DNA from: Oryzias latipes
Lineage: Eukaryota; Chordata; Actinopteri; Beloniformes; Adrianichthyidae
Direction of reading: 5' to 3'
DNA: 64,000 bases
Assembly: GCF_002234675.1 (NCBI RefSeq)
Contig: NC_019859.2
Span: forward strand, 36,167,460-36,231,459
In this document: in pieces, positions 22,437 to 33,463 of the stretch
Layout: every line of letters begins with the position of its first letter
Position numbering within the stretch: the stretch's first letter is position 1
The notes under the pieces: generated by a model
The model's input: only the letters and a program-made list of their open reading frames with translations
Told to the model about the DNA's origin: nothing
Database searches by the model: none
Position numbers and translations under genes: made by a program

Positions 22437-23102
22437 ATGGAGTCGCTGTTGCTGCGGAGGCTGACGTCCCGCCTTCTGTCATGTACCAGAGGATCCTGTT
22501 TGCTCTCAGGACGGATTGCTTACACCTTGGAGTCTCCTCCTTCTCCACACTCCTCATCAGTTCAGAGCCACCCTGGACCCGTTCCAGCTAAAGTTCCCAC
22601 TTTGATCCGACACTACGACTCGCCCACCCCCAAATATTCAATGATTTACACCCTGCCACACATTAAGTTCCTCAGGGCGGTGTCCAGACTTAAACTCCTC
22701 CAGACCGCCATCACTGCTGTCATCCTGCCTCCAGTGTTTGTCCTGTATTTCCAGGGAGCCGTCTCCTTCTTTTTGGTCAGCTACTCCACTGGAATCGCTG
22801 CGTTTGCTGGCGTCATGCTGTACACGCTAAGCCATTTCTTCAGGAGGGTTGTAGGAATGATGTACCTTGATCCATCTCAAACCGTGCTGAAAGTTTCCCA
22901 CCTTACTTTCTGGGGAAAGCGCAGTGATATGTACATTCCTGTTTCCGATGTTATGACCATTGGAGATACTGGAGATTCAGCGAATGAGACCATCCTCCGG
23001 CTTCAGAGGTACAGCGGCCCCGAGACGTTGTATTTCTCTGTGTATTTTGGAAAGGTGGTGGATAGACAGGGCTTTGAGAAAGTATTTGGAAGTTTAACAT
23101 AA
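22437..23102 (+). CDS. TMEM186: Transmembrane protein 186 (TMEM186), mitochondrial
   Basis: 221 residues (human 213) in one exon; the open frame extends upstream to a splice acceptor at 22394|22395. The start at 22437 was chosen because MESLLLRRLTSRLLSC is an Arg-rich, Asp/Glu-poor presequence expected for mitochondrial import. TMEM186 is an inner-membrane factor of the MCIA complex that assembles complex I. Family matches: IKFLRAVSRLKLLQTAITAV at about residues 80-100; two hydrophobic segments (ILPPVFVLYFQGAVSFFLV and GIAAFAGVMLYTL); FFRRVVGMMYLDPSQTVLKV; HLTFWGKRSDMYIPVSDV; and ILRLQRYSGPETLYFSVYFG. The C-terminus FEKVFGSL matches the family's FTQVFG end. A poly-G run and AATAAA follow closely, giving a very short 3' UTR. 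Confidence 0.93.
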   Translation: MESLLLRRLTSRLLSCTRGSCLLSGRIAYTLESPPSPHSSSVQSHPGPVPAKVPTLIRHYDSPTPKYSMIYTLPHIKFLRAVSRLKLLQTAITAVILPPVFVLYFQGAVSFFLVSYSTGIAAFAGVMLYTLSHFFRRVVGMMYLDPSQTVLKVSHLTFWGKRSDMYIPVSDVMTIGDTGDSANETILRLQRYSGPETLYFSVYFGKVVDRQGFEKVFGSLT

Positions 23103-23150
23103 ATTCTTTGAACTTTTCTTGGGGGGGGGGAAACTGTTGTGCTGGAAGTT

Positions 23151-23156
23151 AATAAA
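23151..23156 (+). terminator. TMEM186 polyadenylation signal
   Basis: AATAAA lies 49 bases after the TMEM186 stop. Confidence 0.75.
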
Positions 23157-23207
23157 AATGTAAACATATTACAGTCCTGACTGTTACCTTCACATGTTCA
23201 ATGCTAA

Positions 23208-23591
23208 CTAAGGCCGAATCCGAATTCCTCCTCTACCCCTCCGGCTTCTCCCTATTCCTCCAATTGTTGGGGCATTTGGAGGGTCTGAAATAGTTTAAGG
23301 GGGCAAACCCTTCAAAAGGGTGATCCTGTAGAGGAGAAATGCATTTCTTCACTTGGGTTTGCTCTGAAGGACTGAAGTTAAGGACTTTTTGTTTTAGCGT
23401 CACTCTTTAACGTTATAAAACTGATGTTAGGAATTTTCCGAGCGCTGACGGGGACTATGGATTATGTCGTCGAGTGGGAGTGATGCCCGAATCAGGAGAC
23501 AATATTTTCCCATATCCCTCCGTTTGGAGGGCTAAATGAAGGGGTAGGGAGAAGCCGCAGGGATGAGGGAAGAATCCGGATTCAGCCTTAG
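23208..23591. mobile_element. 384-bp miniature element with ~50-bp inverted ends
   Basis: The left CTAAGGCCGAATCCGAATTC and CCCTCCGGCTTCTCCCTA are mirrored at the right by TAGGGAGAAGCCGCAGGGAT and GAATCCGGATTCAGCCTTAG. A related single end lies at 23806-23890 (TTGAATCCGAATTAATTCG, then CCCCTCCGGTTTCTCCCTAC). It has no ORF and lies between TMEM186 and HMOX2. Confidence 0.8.
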
Positions 23592-23889
23592 ACATCTGTC
23601 CGCCATTTGTAGCAGATTTTTCCTGATTGGACACACGGAGTCCAGTTTCAGGATCAATAATTGGTTTTCTGAGCTAAATGAGTTGTAGAAATCCTAAAAG
23701 AAATGTTCTCAACGATTAAAAAAAATCCTAGAAATAGATATCTTGGAAGGATCACTCTTCAGAGGAAACCTCAGCTCTCAGAGAAGAAAAAGAAATCCAG
23801 TCATTGGGTTGAATCCGAATTAATTCGTTACCCCTCCGGTTTCTCCCTACCCCTACATTTATCCCTTCAAGCCCAGAGTTTTGGATAAA

Positions 23890-25196
23890 CTATTGATGCT
23901 TGATGACATCATCAACAGTCGCCGGTTATCTAGGTTAGTGCGTAGCTGCCGGGGCTTGGTAAATTACATAACATCAGTTTTATAACATTGAATCTCCACC
24001 CATTTGCTCAATAATTTAATATATAGTAGCCGGCTCATAAAAATTCATCTTCATTAACATTTCAGGCCTCATGGACATTTCGTCTTTCTAACGCGGACAG
24101 CCTTTAAACACAGGGAGCCGTTCAACATGTCAGATATTTCAGTTTCACGTTTTAAAGTCAGCCTTTTGGCATTAATTAGCAAGCTTCATGCTGACAACTT
24201 CAAAAGAGGAAAAGACGTACAATTTACTCTCTCAGACAAAAAACAAATAAAAGACCAGCTTGGATTCAATCAATCTTTATTGACAAATGTGCATCCAATT
24301 TCAAAGTGCATCTTTCCAACTCTGCTAATTTCCCTCCATGTTTAAGCATTTCTGACCGACAACATGAAGAATTGTTTTAGCATCACACACAAACGAGTGT
24401 GCATTAGGGGAGTAAAGATTAATTGATGAACCGATTTATCCAGCCAGATTGATCTGTCTGAGGCAAGTTGCAAATCAATCATATTGCCATCAAAAAAATC
24501 ATTTCAAACGAATTGAGGTACAGTAGGTATTTTTGACTCTAAGGTCAAACCGATCAATCACAGCAGACGACACACGTGTGATGTCATGAACACGGATCAG
24601 TCCATCATTCCAGTCCAATGTGTGGACAGACTTTGAATAAAGTCATGTGACCATCCAGTGTCTAGAATGTTCTAAGAATGTTCCCTTTGGATTCTTTGGA
24701 TGTGGAAAAACAACAGTGGTGAACTTTAGGAAACTAACATGTGAATGGATTTGACATTCATTCTAGTTTACTTGTTGGTTTGGACACAGATTTCATTAAC
24801 TTGATGATCTGGAAGAAATCCAAGAATCTGGAAAACTGTTCGGTAGCAGGAATTTCTGTCTGAGTCTCACTGCTGGAAGTTCGGATCAAGAGGATCTGGA
24901 TCCACTTTAGGACAGAGGATCTGGATCCACTTTAGGTTCAGAGGATCTGGATCCAATCAGATCGTTCAGAATGAACCAAAATCAACTATGAATTAGATCA
25001 GCAGCCACTAACTATGATACAGATCAAATCATGCCCATAAACTACAACTTGTTCATTGAAAACGAATAAATACTGGAAGACAGCAATTGAAGTCTCGGTT
25101 TTGCTTTTGACGACTAAAGTTTGCCATTGTTGAACACCAATCCTTATATCGTCTGAAGGGATTCACCAACAATGACCGCTGAGGTTTCGTTAAGGC
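23890..25196. other. Intergenic and HMOX2 3' UTR region
   Basis: No gene is seen. On the minus strand an AATAAA (complement of 24276-24281) could end the HMOX2 transcript about 0.9 kb past its stop codon. Bases 24893-24955 hold a short tandem of GAGGATCTGGATCCACTTTA. The stretch 24420-25000 shares phrases with 62880-63250 (CACACGTGTGATG and CAGAATGAACCAAAATCAAC types), so part of it is an old repeat. Confidence 0.5.
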
Positions 25197-28100
25197 TCAG
25201 AAGATGTACCAAGCAGTAAACCCGGCCAGAAGTGCTACCCAGGCTGCCAGAAGCACCTGACAGGGTGGATATCTGACAAGCGTGGTCGCCAACTGGAGGG
25301 CGTAAGTCGGATTTCCACCAGCAGCTGTTTGAAGGAGTAAATCAAAGACAGGATAAAAGTGAACACTGACATGCTAAAATGAAGAAACTGTCTTATATAA
25401 GCTGCTTAAAACAACAGGATTTTTTCTGTTATAATAGTTTTAATAACCCAAAACATTTTCGGCAATGAAACTTATGAACCAAAGGAAAATATGAATTCCT
25501 TACCCATTTTAGCGGCATAGTACGGGCACTTGTTGATATCACCGCCTTGCATCACTTCTGCATGACTGTGTCCTAAACCTGGCTCTTGAACTTCCTCTTG
25601 TATGCTTTTTCCGATCTCTTCAAGCTCTGAGAATACCTGTTGGGATCACCGCCCTTGTCACACTGTTCCGTCCTCACATTCGGGTTTTTGTTCCAGCCCG
25701 TTCACTCACCATCATGTTGAAGCCAAAGGCCCGGTTGGACTCCTCCACAATCCTAAGTTTTGTCTCCATGTCCAGGTCCAGCTCGTTCATCCGGCTTCTG
25801 TAGAGCTGCTTGAAGCCCCTGTGGCTGTGAATTCCCTCGAACTGATAGAAGTTCACACCCTCTCCTGTGGATGGCAGCTTCAGGGCCCTCTGGGCCACTT
25901 TCTTCAGGATCTGTCCACCTGACAGGTCTCCCATGTAGCGGGTGTAGGAATGGGCTACCAGCAACACCGGGTCCTTCTGCCCGACCTCGCGGATCCGGTC
26001 GACATAAGGCTTAGTTCCCGCCGACAAGCTGATCTGCAAGATCAGCCCAAAATATTCCTAATGTGATCCTAAATCTTTTTGTTTGAAGAACAAATGCGTC
26101 TTTACTTTAATAAGACTCTTTATGAAGCACAAATAGATTTTCCAGAGTTACTCTTTGGAAACGGGATACCTGGTTCTCCCAGTCCTCTCCATAAAAATAC
26201 TCCAGGTCTCGGGCCAGAGCTTCACTGCGATGCAGCTCTACTGGAAAATAGATTGGAGCAACGTGAGGGTGATCTTTGTTCTTCTCCATCTCCTCTTCCA
26301 TAGCCGTGTAGACGAAGTACAGAGCTGCTGTCCCTCTCTGAAAACACAGAGAGAGAGAGAGAAAAAGAACGTCGGACTCGTACAGATGCCACAGTCCACC
26401 GTAAAGGGGTCCATGGAGGGTCGTGCAAAAAAGATGTACGTAAATATTTGATCTCTATGGGTTCACTACGATGGTCACCCACGTGCCCCCCACAGGTTTG
26501 ACTATTTTCTGCCCACAGACGGCCCAAGTCCACCTGTAAGGACAGCTGGGATTAAGGCGTTAACTTTACCCTTGTTTTCTTGAAATCATAATTCAGTCAT
26601 TTCATAATTGTGGCTTTTACGTATTAAATCATGTGGAGATTTTATTCATTTATTCTGCAACATTGCCTCTAACCAACCACGGTATCCTCAGCTATGCAAA
26701 CAGAACCAGAGTTATGGTTCACCTTTCGGCATGTCCCGCCACGGGTCGCCACAGTCGGCTTTCACTGATTCTCAGGTGGTTGGGCAGAGATTTTTACACC
26801 GGAAGCCGAGGAAATCCAGGACGTTCACAGATCCAGTCGTCTACGAGTGGATGCATCAGAATGGGGTGGAGCAGGGAGCTCGTGGCCCCGCCCAGCAGAT
26901 TTTCTTCGTCTCAAATATGATCTTTTTCAAACAGCATTTTTTTGTCTGTACCTGATTTATAACGATTTGAAGAAATACTCAGAAATGCAATTTTAAGCTT
27001 AATTTTCTGTATATTTATCCTTCATCATCAGAACAATGACACTAAAACATGTTAAAAAGACCAAAAACACAATTTTAATCAGAGTGGGTGCACCCTTGTG
27101 CTATCTTGTGGGGTCCAGATGACCCCACCCTTCCATTGACGTGTTATCCGGTGGGAGAGATTCAGGAGTTGCTGAATAAGTTGTACGGCGTTGGTTACGG
27201 TTATTAAGGTTGGTTATTAAGTCTCCGTTCCTCAGTGTGGGAAAAGGACGCTACATTATGCTGCTGCTAATAATTGATGAGTATTTCTTAGCATTAATGT
27301 AACTTCTGGTGCTGCAAGGTGGTTTTGCTGATGGTTTAGTCCGGTTGATACGTGGTGAGTTTCAGCTTCATGCAGGCGTTGAGACTTCCATCCGTTAAAC
27401 GTGATCGTAGGTCTGAATGTTCTGTAGATGTGAGACAGACTGCTGACATGCAGACATGGAGCCAAACATTGTCAGTACAGCAACACTCACACGCTGCAGT
27501 GTGGTATGTGACGGGCAGCGTGTTCTAATCAGGGCGCCGCTTCACCTCGCTGCCTGAGCCCACTACCCCACCCCTTTTCCTTCTCACACGCGGCTCCTTC
27601 TCAGAGACGGGAGCGCGTGTCTGCAGGGACGGCAATTCACAAGTTTCAGCCCGCTGTAAGTACCATAACCATTCGGCCTGCAATAACCGTTCGGGGTCCT
27701 TTCAAGTGAGGATGACGTCACACTACGGTAGCCCTACTTGGACAAACTATGTAGCGTGGAGATCTTCTCAGGCTCTACATATTTTCATTTCACGTTTCCT
27801 TTTGTAACATAAAGTCTTAAGTATTGTCTGACATCATTCTTTGTCGTGTTTATAGACAGATTTTTTGCCACAACCCACTTTGTAAAAAGATCTGTGGCTG
27901 TAAGAATGAACCTGCTGCTCCACAGAAGCTAACATGAGCAGAGCAGCTGGACTGGTAGCTTCGTGTTCGCAGGCAGGGATGGTTCTTTGTTACGGTGTGC
28001 GGTCCGGAGAAGGGTTTGGACCGCAGTCAGTTGGTCTGCAAATCCACTTAATAATAATCATAACCATAATAGAGGAAGCATGTTTAGAAGATAATCTCGC

Positions 28101-28839
28101 TCCAAGTCGGAGATCTGCTCGTTTACAACAGACTTCATAATATCTTCTTCTATGGTAGTATCGTCATTTGTCCAGACCAATCACTGTCTGACACGTCATC
28201 GGACCAACGGACAGCCAATCACATAATGTGACATCAGCACTGGTCCCAGGACCCCGAACGGTTGTTGCAGGACGAATGGTTATGGTACCTACACAGTCAC
28301 AAACTGGCATCACATCGCGCCTGAGAAGGACTGGTCTAATTAAACTTTTTTTTTTGTGTGAGCCAGATATGGCTCGCGAGCCATGGGGTCCCGACCCCTG
28401 ATCTACAGTGTCCTACACCTTTCGGCATATGCCGTCAGGGGTCGCCGCAGTGAGTCAGCCTCACTGATTGTGCGAACAGAAATGTCAGACTCTTCCGCAC
28501 GTTTGTGTTGTCCCTTGCAGACATTATGCTTGTTACCCAACAACATCGGAGAAAGTTGGCATCCAACCTTAAACAGCTCCCTTTTGATGCGGCCTCTGAG
28601 GAAATCTTTGACGAACGAACAGTTTTCCGCTCTGTCATGTGACTCTTTGGTGCCGTCGGCTAACAGCTCAGACAAGTCCGTTGGACTCAAAGGGAGAAAG
28701 GTGAAGAACAAGAACACTGTTATTATAATAATATTCAAGTTTTAGAAAGAACTGCCGGTTCTGAACGTTGTTCTCCATACCTTACATGTTCATCATCATC
28801 ATCCACAACAATCCTGGCCCCTCCTTTGTTGGACATCAT
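25197..28839 (-). CDS. HMOX2: Heme oxygenase 2 (HMOX2), complete
   Basis: Six exons: 28839-28781, 28685-28568, 26337-26170, 26033-25710, 25636-25504 and 25324-25197. All are GT-AG and in phase, giving 309 residues (human 316). It oxidises heme to biliverdin, CO and Fe2+ at the ER membrane using cytochrome P450 reductase. Seen: an acidic N-terminus (VDDDDEH); [18 protein letters not shown] with the proximal heme-ligand His at about residue 36; [28 protein letters not shown]; the heme oxygenase signature [35 protein letters not shown]; one Cys-Pro heme-regulatory motif (NKCPYYAA, Cys about 260); and a C-terminal membrane anchor [18 protein letters not shown]. The acidic leader and Cys-Pro motif favour HMOX2 over HMOX1, which lacks Cys. 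Human HMOX2 has two such motifs near the C-terminus; only one is visible here. Intron 2 (2.2 kb) carries several mobile elements. Confidence 0.96.
26610..27070. repeat. Dispersed repeat in HMOX2 intron 2
   Basis: ATGATCTTTTTCAAACAGCA, ATAACGATTTGAAGAAATAC and ATATTTATCCTTCATCATCA match the copy in GDE1 intron 1 (20940-21060). The segment CACCTTTCGGCATGTCCCGC with GGGTCGCCACAGTCGGCT is the common fish LINE-tail phrase, found again at 28420-28460. Confidence 0.6.
27094..27150. mobile_element. TTAA miniature element, single end
   Basis: CCCTTGTGCTATCTTGTGGG and CCACCCTTCCATTGACGTGT match one terminus of the 205-bp family. The rest is absent. Confidence 0.65.
27655..28293. mobile_element. 639-bp element with ~40-bp inverted repeats, copy 1
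   Basis: The left TACCATAACCATTCGGCCTG and CAATAACCGTTCGGGGTCCT are mirrored by AGGACCCCGAACGGTTGTTG and ACGAATGGTTATGGTA. A second copy with the same layout lies at 60833-61480. The internal sequence is conserved but has no sustained ORF. It lies in HMOX2 intron 2. Superfamily unassigned. Confidence 0.92.
28360..28403. mobile_element. hAT-like element end
   Basis: GGCTCGCGAGCCATGGGGTC followed by CCGACCCCTG resembles the inverted end of fish hAT miniature elements (CAGGGGTCGGCAACC type). The other end was not located. Confidence 0.35.
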
Positions 28840-29464
28840 GTTTTTTTGCTTTGTGCTGCTTCTCTCAGCTGCAAGAATCATAAAGATGTGTCACTCAACT
28901 TAAGGTAAGTACAAGGATTTGGAAAGTGACCAAACCAAAGGCAAAAAGAAGAGTTTATCACGCTTTTCTTCGGCCTTTCAGAGTAAACTATATCCATACA
29001 TTTAGCAGCTCCTTTTCATACCCAGAAGTAAGACGACTCGATCTCTGAGGCTCCGCCTTTCGCTTCTTGTGGGGGCCGCCTATTTTATGGCGTCAACCTA
29101 GAGTCGACGTACTGACAATCTTTTTGCCTCAAGAAATTTTCCTTTCCTTAGCACAAGCTGATAGATACAGGCATTTAAATGTCCCAGCTAGCCTTTCAGG
29201 TAATCCTACCTACTGTAAATGAACGAATGTACAGTTTTGATGTTAGGTCATAAACACAGCAGAGTAGGACGGTGTCATGGGTTCAAATGTACATGTATGT
29301 AGTATGTTTTCGTGTGCAGGTGGTGAACTGGAATACAGAAGTGTCATCAGTGTGGAAAAGAAAAAAGAAATAATCCCGCCATGACCTCTGTGAGGTCTTT
29401 TAAACCAAACGCTGTGACAGATTTTCAAATGTTCACGGACAGAGAGGCAGTGTGGACACGGATC

Positions 29465-29504
<40 letters not shown>

Positions 29505-29510
29505 TATAAT
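29465..29510. repeat. (TAA)n microsatellite
   Basis: About 13 consecutive TAA/ATA triplets, just before a SINE/LINE tail. Confidence 0.95.
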
Positions 29511-29514
29511 GGAT

Positions 29515-29715
29515 TGGATTTCTCATTAATGCTTGGTGAGGGTAACTACTGATGTAGCCACGACGGGGGTGTTGCTACCAGTACGGCCCATTCATATGCA
29601 GGGAGTGTGAGGTGTCGTGCTCAAGGACACGACGACGGCTGGCTGGAGGGGGCGGGGATCGAGCCGCCGACCCTTCAATCAACGGCCAACCTGCTCAACC
29701 GCCTGAGCCGCTGAG
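29515..29715. mobile_element. SINE/LINE 3' fragment
   Basis: GTGCTCAAGGACACGACGAC, then GGGATCGAGCCGCCGACCCT and CAACCTGCTCAACCGCCTGA, resembles the widespread fish tail 'ctcaaggacac...gggatcgaacc...caacctgctctaccacctgagcc'. The adjacent (TAA)n may be its poly-tail. Confidence 0.6.
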
Positions 29716-29929
29716 TGGATGTTCGTATTGTTCATATAAAATGAAAGCCTTTAGCCGATCACAGCTAGCTCCATGAAGAAAATGGGCGTGTGTGTTAGCC
29801 GGGGGGAGGGGCTGGCAACTCAGACTCTTCCTGGAAGGGGCTGTTCTTTACTTTGTGATGTCACAATGTGAGAACCCGCTCATTCTCGTGGGCTGGTGCT
29901 CAGAGAGCAGGTTTTTTGTTGTTGTTTAT

Positions 29930-30930
29930 TTTCATCACAACACATAACAGACATAACAGACATGACAATTCCCTGAAAGAAGTTCGACCATAAGTTCACA
30001 TCCAATGCAGTCATTTTTTGAATCTAGTAAAACAAATAAAGGGCAAGACGGGCATGTAGTTCAGTTAAACAGATACTTGTCCCACCATGAACAGAGGTAC
30101 CAAAAAAAGTCACAACCCCAAATAAAGTTTAACCATGTGCCATCTTAGTTCAAAGACATCTTTAGTTGTAGAATAAATGTATTTGATTCCTTGTTTCCAT
30201 TCAGTTACAGATGGTGATGCTACATTTTTCCAGTTTCCCGTGATGGGTTTCTTAGCGACCAATAATAAAATGCCGTTGTATATTTCATCAGCATCAAAGT
30301 CTTCTGGAAATACGCCAATCAAATATGATAAAGTACTTAAAGAATCTCGCGTTTTACCATTGTTTCAATCTCCCTCTTAATATTTTTCCAAAATTCACTA
30401 ATAAACGGGCAGTCAAAGAAAACGCGTATGATCTCCAATTTTTCCACATTCCTCCAGCATAAGGCTGTGGTTGAACCTCTGGTAAAGACCCACAGAGGGG
30501 TGTGAAAGATTCCCTCATGACGGTTCTCACACTATTTGTCCCATTGTTCATCATTCTAAAATAAAGTTGGATTCTAATTCCCATTCTATCTTTGATATCA
30601 TATGTATTCTGTCCGTCTGTAGACAAGTTAGAAACGTGTTTATGCGTTGAAAAGGTTTTTTTCTGCGATTGTAGTAAAGAATTCTATGTAGTTTGGGATT
30701 TTTTTATTCAGTCTAGCTCTTTATGATTCATGATTAATTAATGCCTGATTTGTAGATATTTATGGGATTCATTTGGCAGAAGACCAAACTGTCCTAGAAG
30801 CTGTGAGAAGGACTTAAATTCTGTTCCATCGAACGGCCGGTTAAGAGTAATGAGGCCTTCAGGGGCCCACGTCCTAAAGGAAAGCAGGTCTGTACTCAGA
30901 AATTTATCAATGGATCAAAATACCTCTATG
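29930..30930 (-). mobile_element. L1-like LINE 3' end (degenerate)
   Basis: Broken minus-strand frames read MRESFTPLCGSLPEVQP then YAGGMWKNWRSYAFSL, and downstream ADEIYNGILLLVAKKPITGN then WKNVASPSVTEWKQGIKYIY. These resemble the C-terminal region of fish L1-type polymerase proteins. Frameshifts and the lack of the catalytic domain mark it as dead. Confidence 0.7.
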
Positions 30931-30959
30931 GAGTTGTTTTTTTTTGTTGTTGTAAGGAA

Positions 30960-33463
30960 TTGACATTAAGATACACGTAAAAGCTCCAAACAGTTGATCT
31001 TACATGATGAAGGACCTTTAAGGTCAAGTTGGTCTATGGACATGTTGGATTCTGAGACAAATAAGAGCAAAAATAAGAAAACCTTTTCTTTTCTTTGGAA
31101 ATTTAACCTTCTAATCACAGAAATAGAAGTCTCTTATTGTCGTTGCCTCATTTCATTCTAACCTCCAGTCTGTCCCGTAGACTGGAGCTCTCCGTTTCCC
31201 TGAACACGGAGACCTCCGGGCCCGCAGCAGAGCTTCAGTTACCAAAGTGACGCCGCTCGTCCTGTAAACATGTGGGAACATTCTGCAAACACGAGGTCTT
31301 TGGAAATGACGAGCCACAAACTCGAACGTTTTCCCTCTTTGTCAATGAAAACACAAGCATGAATATCGACACAATCAGTCAAACTGAGCGGGAAACGGTC
31401 GTTTTACCTGCAGAGATCACTGCCTTCACATCACGTTTCATAACAGAAACATGGGGGCGGGGCGGCGGACTGAACAGCCAATCACAGAGCTCCAAAAGGA
31501 GACGGCTCTTATCATTGGTTAAGACTCCAACTGATCACCAATCACATGTCTCCCTGATGAGAGGAGGCGGGATCGCAGAGAAAAGAGGAACCAGCTTTTC
31601 AGGATGATGCCGTTTTAGGCACTGACTGCTGTCAGTCAGGTGGACAGGAGTTCCACTGCATGTGATGCACATTTGATTATGCATTTATTGATTCCATACA
31701 TATATATGCATTCATATTGAATTGTGAGACATGCTTGTCAGATGAGATGAGCAGCAGGCCTCTCTGTGTTTCTGTGCTGGGGTGTTGATGAAACAGAGAC
31801 CTGCTCACTGCAGACTAGACTAGTATCCTGGAGTGGCACAAAAACATCTGTCCCGCTCAGACACAGAGTCTAATGACGGTCCTGTGTTTTTCATCTCTTC
31901 CTTTTGGAAAAGGTTTAAAAATTCATGCAGATTGTCGTGTTTTCTTTTCTTTTCTCAACTGCACATTTCATTTTTGGACGTCCTGAACCATCCGAATCTG
32001 CAAACGAGACGCCAACAGTCGTCACACGTCAGTGTTGGTCCACATCAGGGAGGCTGGAATGTGAGCATTGGGGTTCATGGGACGCCCCCCCCACTGAGCA
32101 GTGTCTCATGTTAGACCACCGACCTGAACATGAGCTTTGAGTTATCGACGCTGGACACAAACCCTAAAAACATAAAAGAAAAAGAGCCACATCAACGCTG
32201 CCATCCCAGAGGATTTTATGAAAGCCACATAATGTGTCAAGAAGGAGACGGGGCGTCCCCGCTAATGTCCCAAGCAGCAACACACTGACACCCCTCCACT
32301 GCACTGATGTGACCCTAACGGGGTCATACGGTCCATCCTATGGATCCAGTCCAGTCAGCACTCTGATCCCAAACAAACAACTTCTCTGCAAACGGCTGGA
32401 CCGGCACAGAAGAAGCACAGCACGAAGCCGGTTGACATCCGCTGAAGATCAGTGGAAGACAACAAACTCCTGAAGACAACAAACTCCTGAAGACAACAAA
32501 CTCCTGAAGACAACAAACTCCTGAAGACGACAAAGTTCTGAAGACAACAAACTCCTGAATACAACAAAGTTCTGAAGACAACAAACTCCTGAAGACAACA
32601 AAGTTCTGAAGACAACAAAGTTCTGAAGACCAGCCGGGACTTTGGACTGCGGGTTTGAAAGAAGACTTACAGAAGCATCAATGCCAGATGTTTGCATCTG
32701 CTCACAGGACATCTATAGTATGTTTCTCCCACTCTTCTGCCATGAACAGCACATGAATGATTGAGTAAAATGATTTTCCGTCAGCAGTTTGTAGTAAAGA
32801 CGATTCTTTGAAGAACAGAAACCAGTGATGGCAGAGAATCTTCTGAACCATTAAACAATCATTTCATTCTTAGTCAGATCAAATGGAAAAAGTCAGTACA
32901 GGGAACACGACTCCAAGCACTAATGTTTTATTTAAAGGATCCATTTTTAACAAACAAAACCCCAAATTACTAACACATTACTGCCAAACAATTTATAGCT
33001 TTAAAGTAAAAGAATTGTGGGAAAGTAGTTCAATAAAAACAAAAATCAAATCTCAAATAGAAAGTAGGAAGTTAAAATGAAAATCCACACAATGTATAAT
33101 CTAATAAATCAATTCCTTATAATAGTGTGAAAGTGTAAAAGGATAAAACCTCATTTTAGTGTTTCTAATAATGCAGACCAGCTGCATGTCAAGAGACTTT
33201 AAATAAAATTCCTAGAAAAAAAGTTTGACTCAAAAGGATAGAAAACAAAAGGAACCTTCAGTTGTTGGTTTAAAAACCACCAATGTGTTTGCGTTTTGAA
33301 ACAACCTTCATCTGTTTGTCACACTCCAGAATTTTCTCTCCACTGCAGATACATGTTTGACCGCTAGATGTCAGCAGACACCAGGTGGAAAATCCGGACA
33401 CTTGTCTGGTTCTGCTGCTCGATTTTACATGTAGACTTCATACTGAGTTTCTAATCCTAAAAG
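30960..33463. other. Gene-free stretch
   Basis: No coding signature was found on either strand. Bases 31140-31620 are more GC-balanced and could include a distal untranslated exon of HMOX2, but nothing proves it. It contains the 17-bp minisatellite at 32455-32630. Confidence 0.5.
32455..32630. repeat. 17-bp minisatellite, about 10 units
   Basis: A tandem of GAAGACAACAAACTCCT with variants GAAGACAACAAAGTTCT, GAATACAAC and GAAGACGAC. Open frames reported across it on the minus strand are only repeat translations. Confidence 0.95.

Larger units (their letters stand above)
28840..29930. other. Upstream flank of HMOX2 with interrupted repeat
   Basis: Bases 29025-29110 and 29722-29905 together match, inverted, 35565-35925 (for example CGATCTCTGAGGCTCCGCCT against AGGCGGAGCCTCAGAGATCG, and TAGCCGATCACAGCTAGCTC). 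An old element was therefore split by later insertions: a (TAA)n run and a SINE/LINE tail at 29465-29715. The HMOX2 promoter should lie near 28850-28900, but no motif stands out. Confidence 0.5.

Noticed and set aside
32324-32712. Cys/Leu-rich repeated protein frames
   Set aside because: They are translations of the 17-bp minisatellite in different frames.
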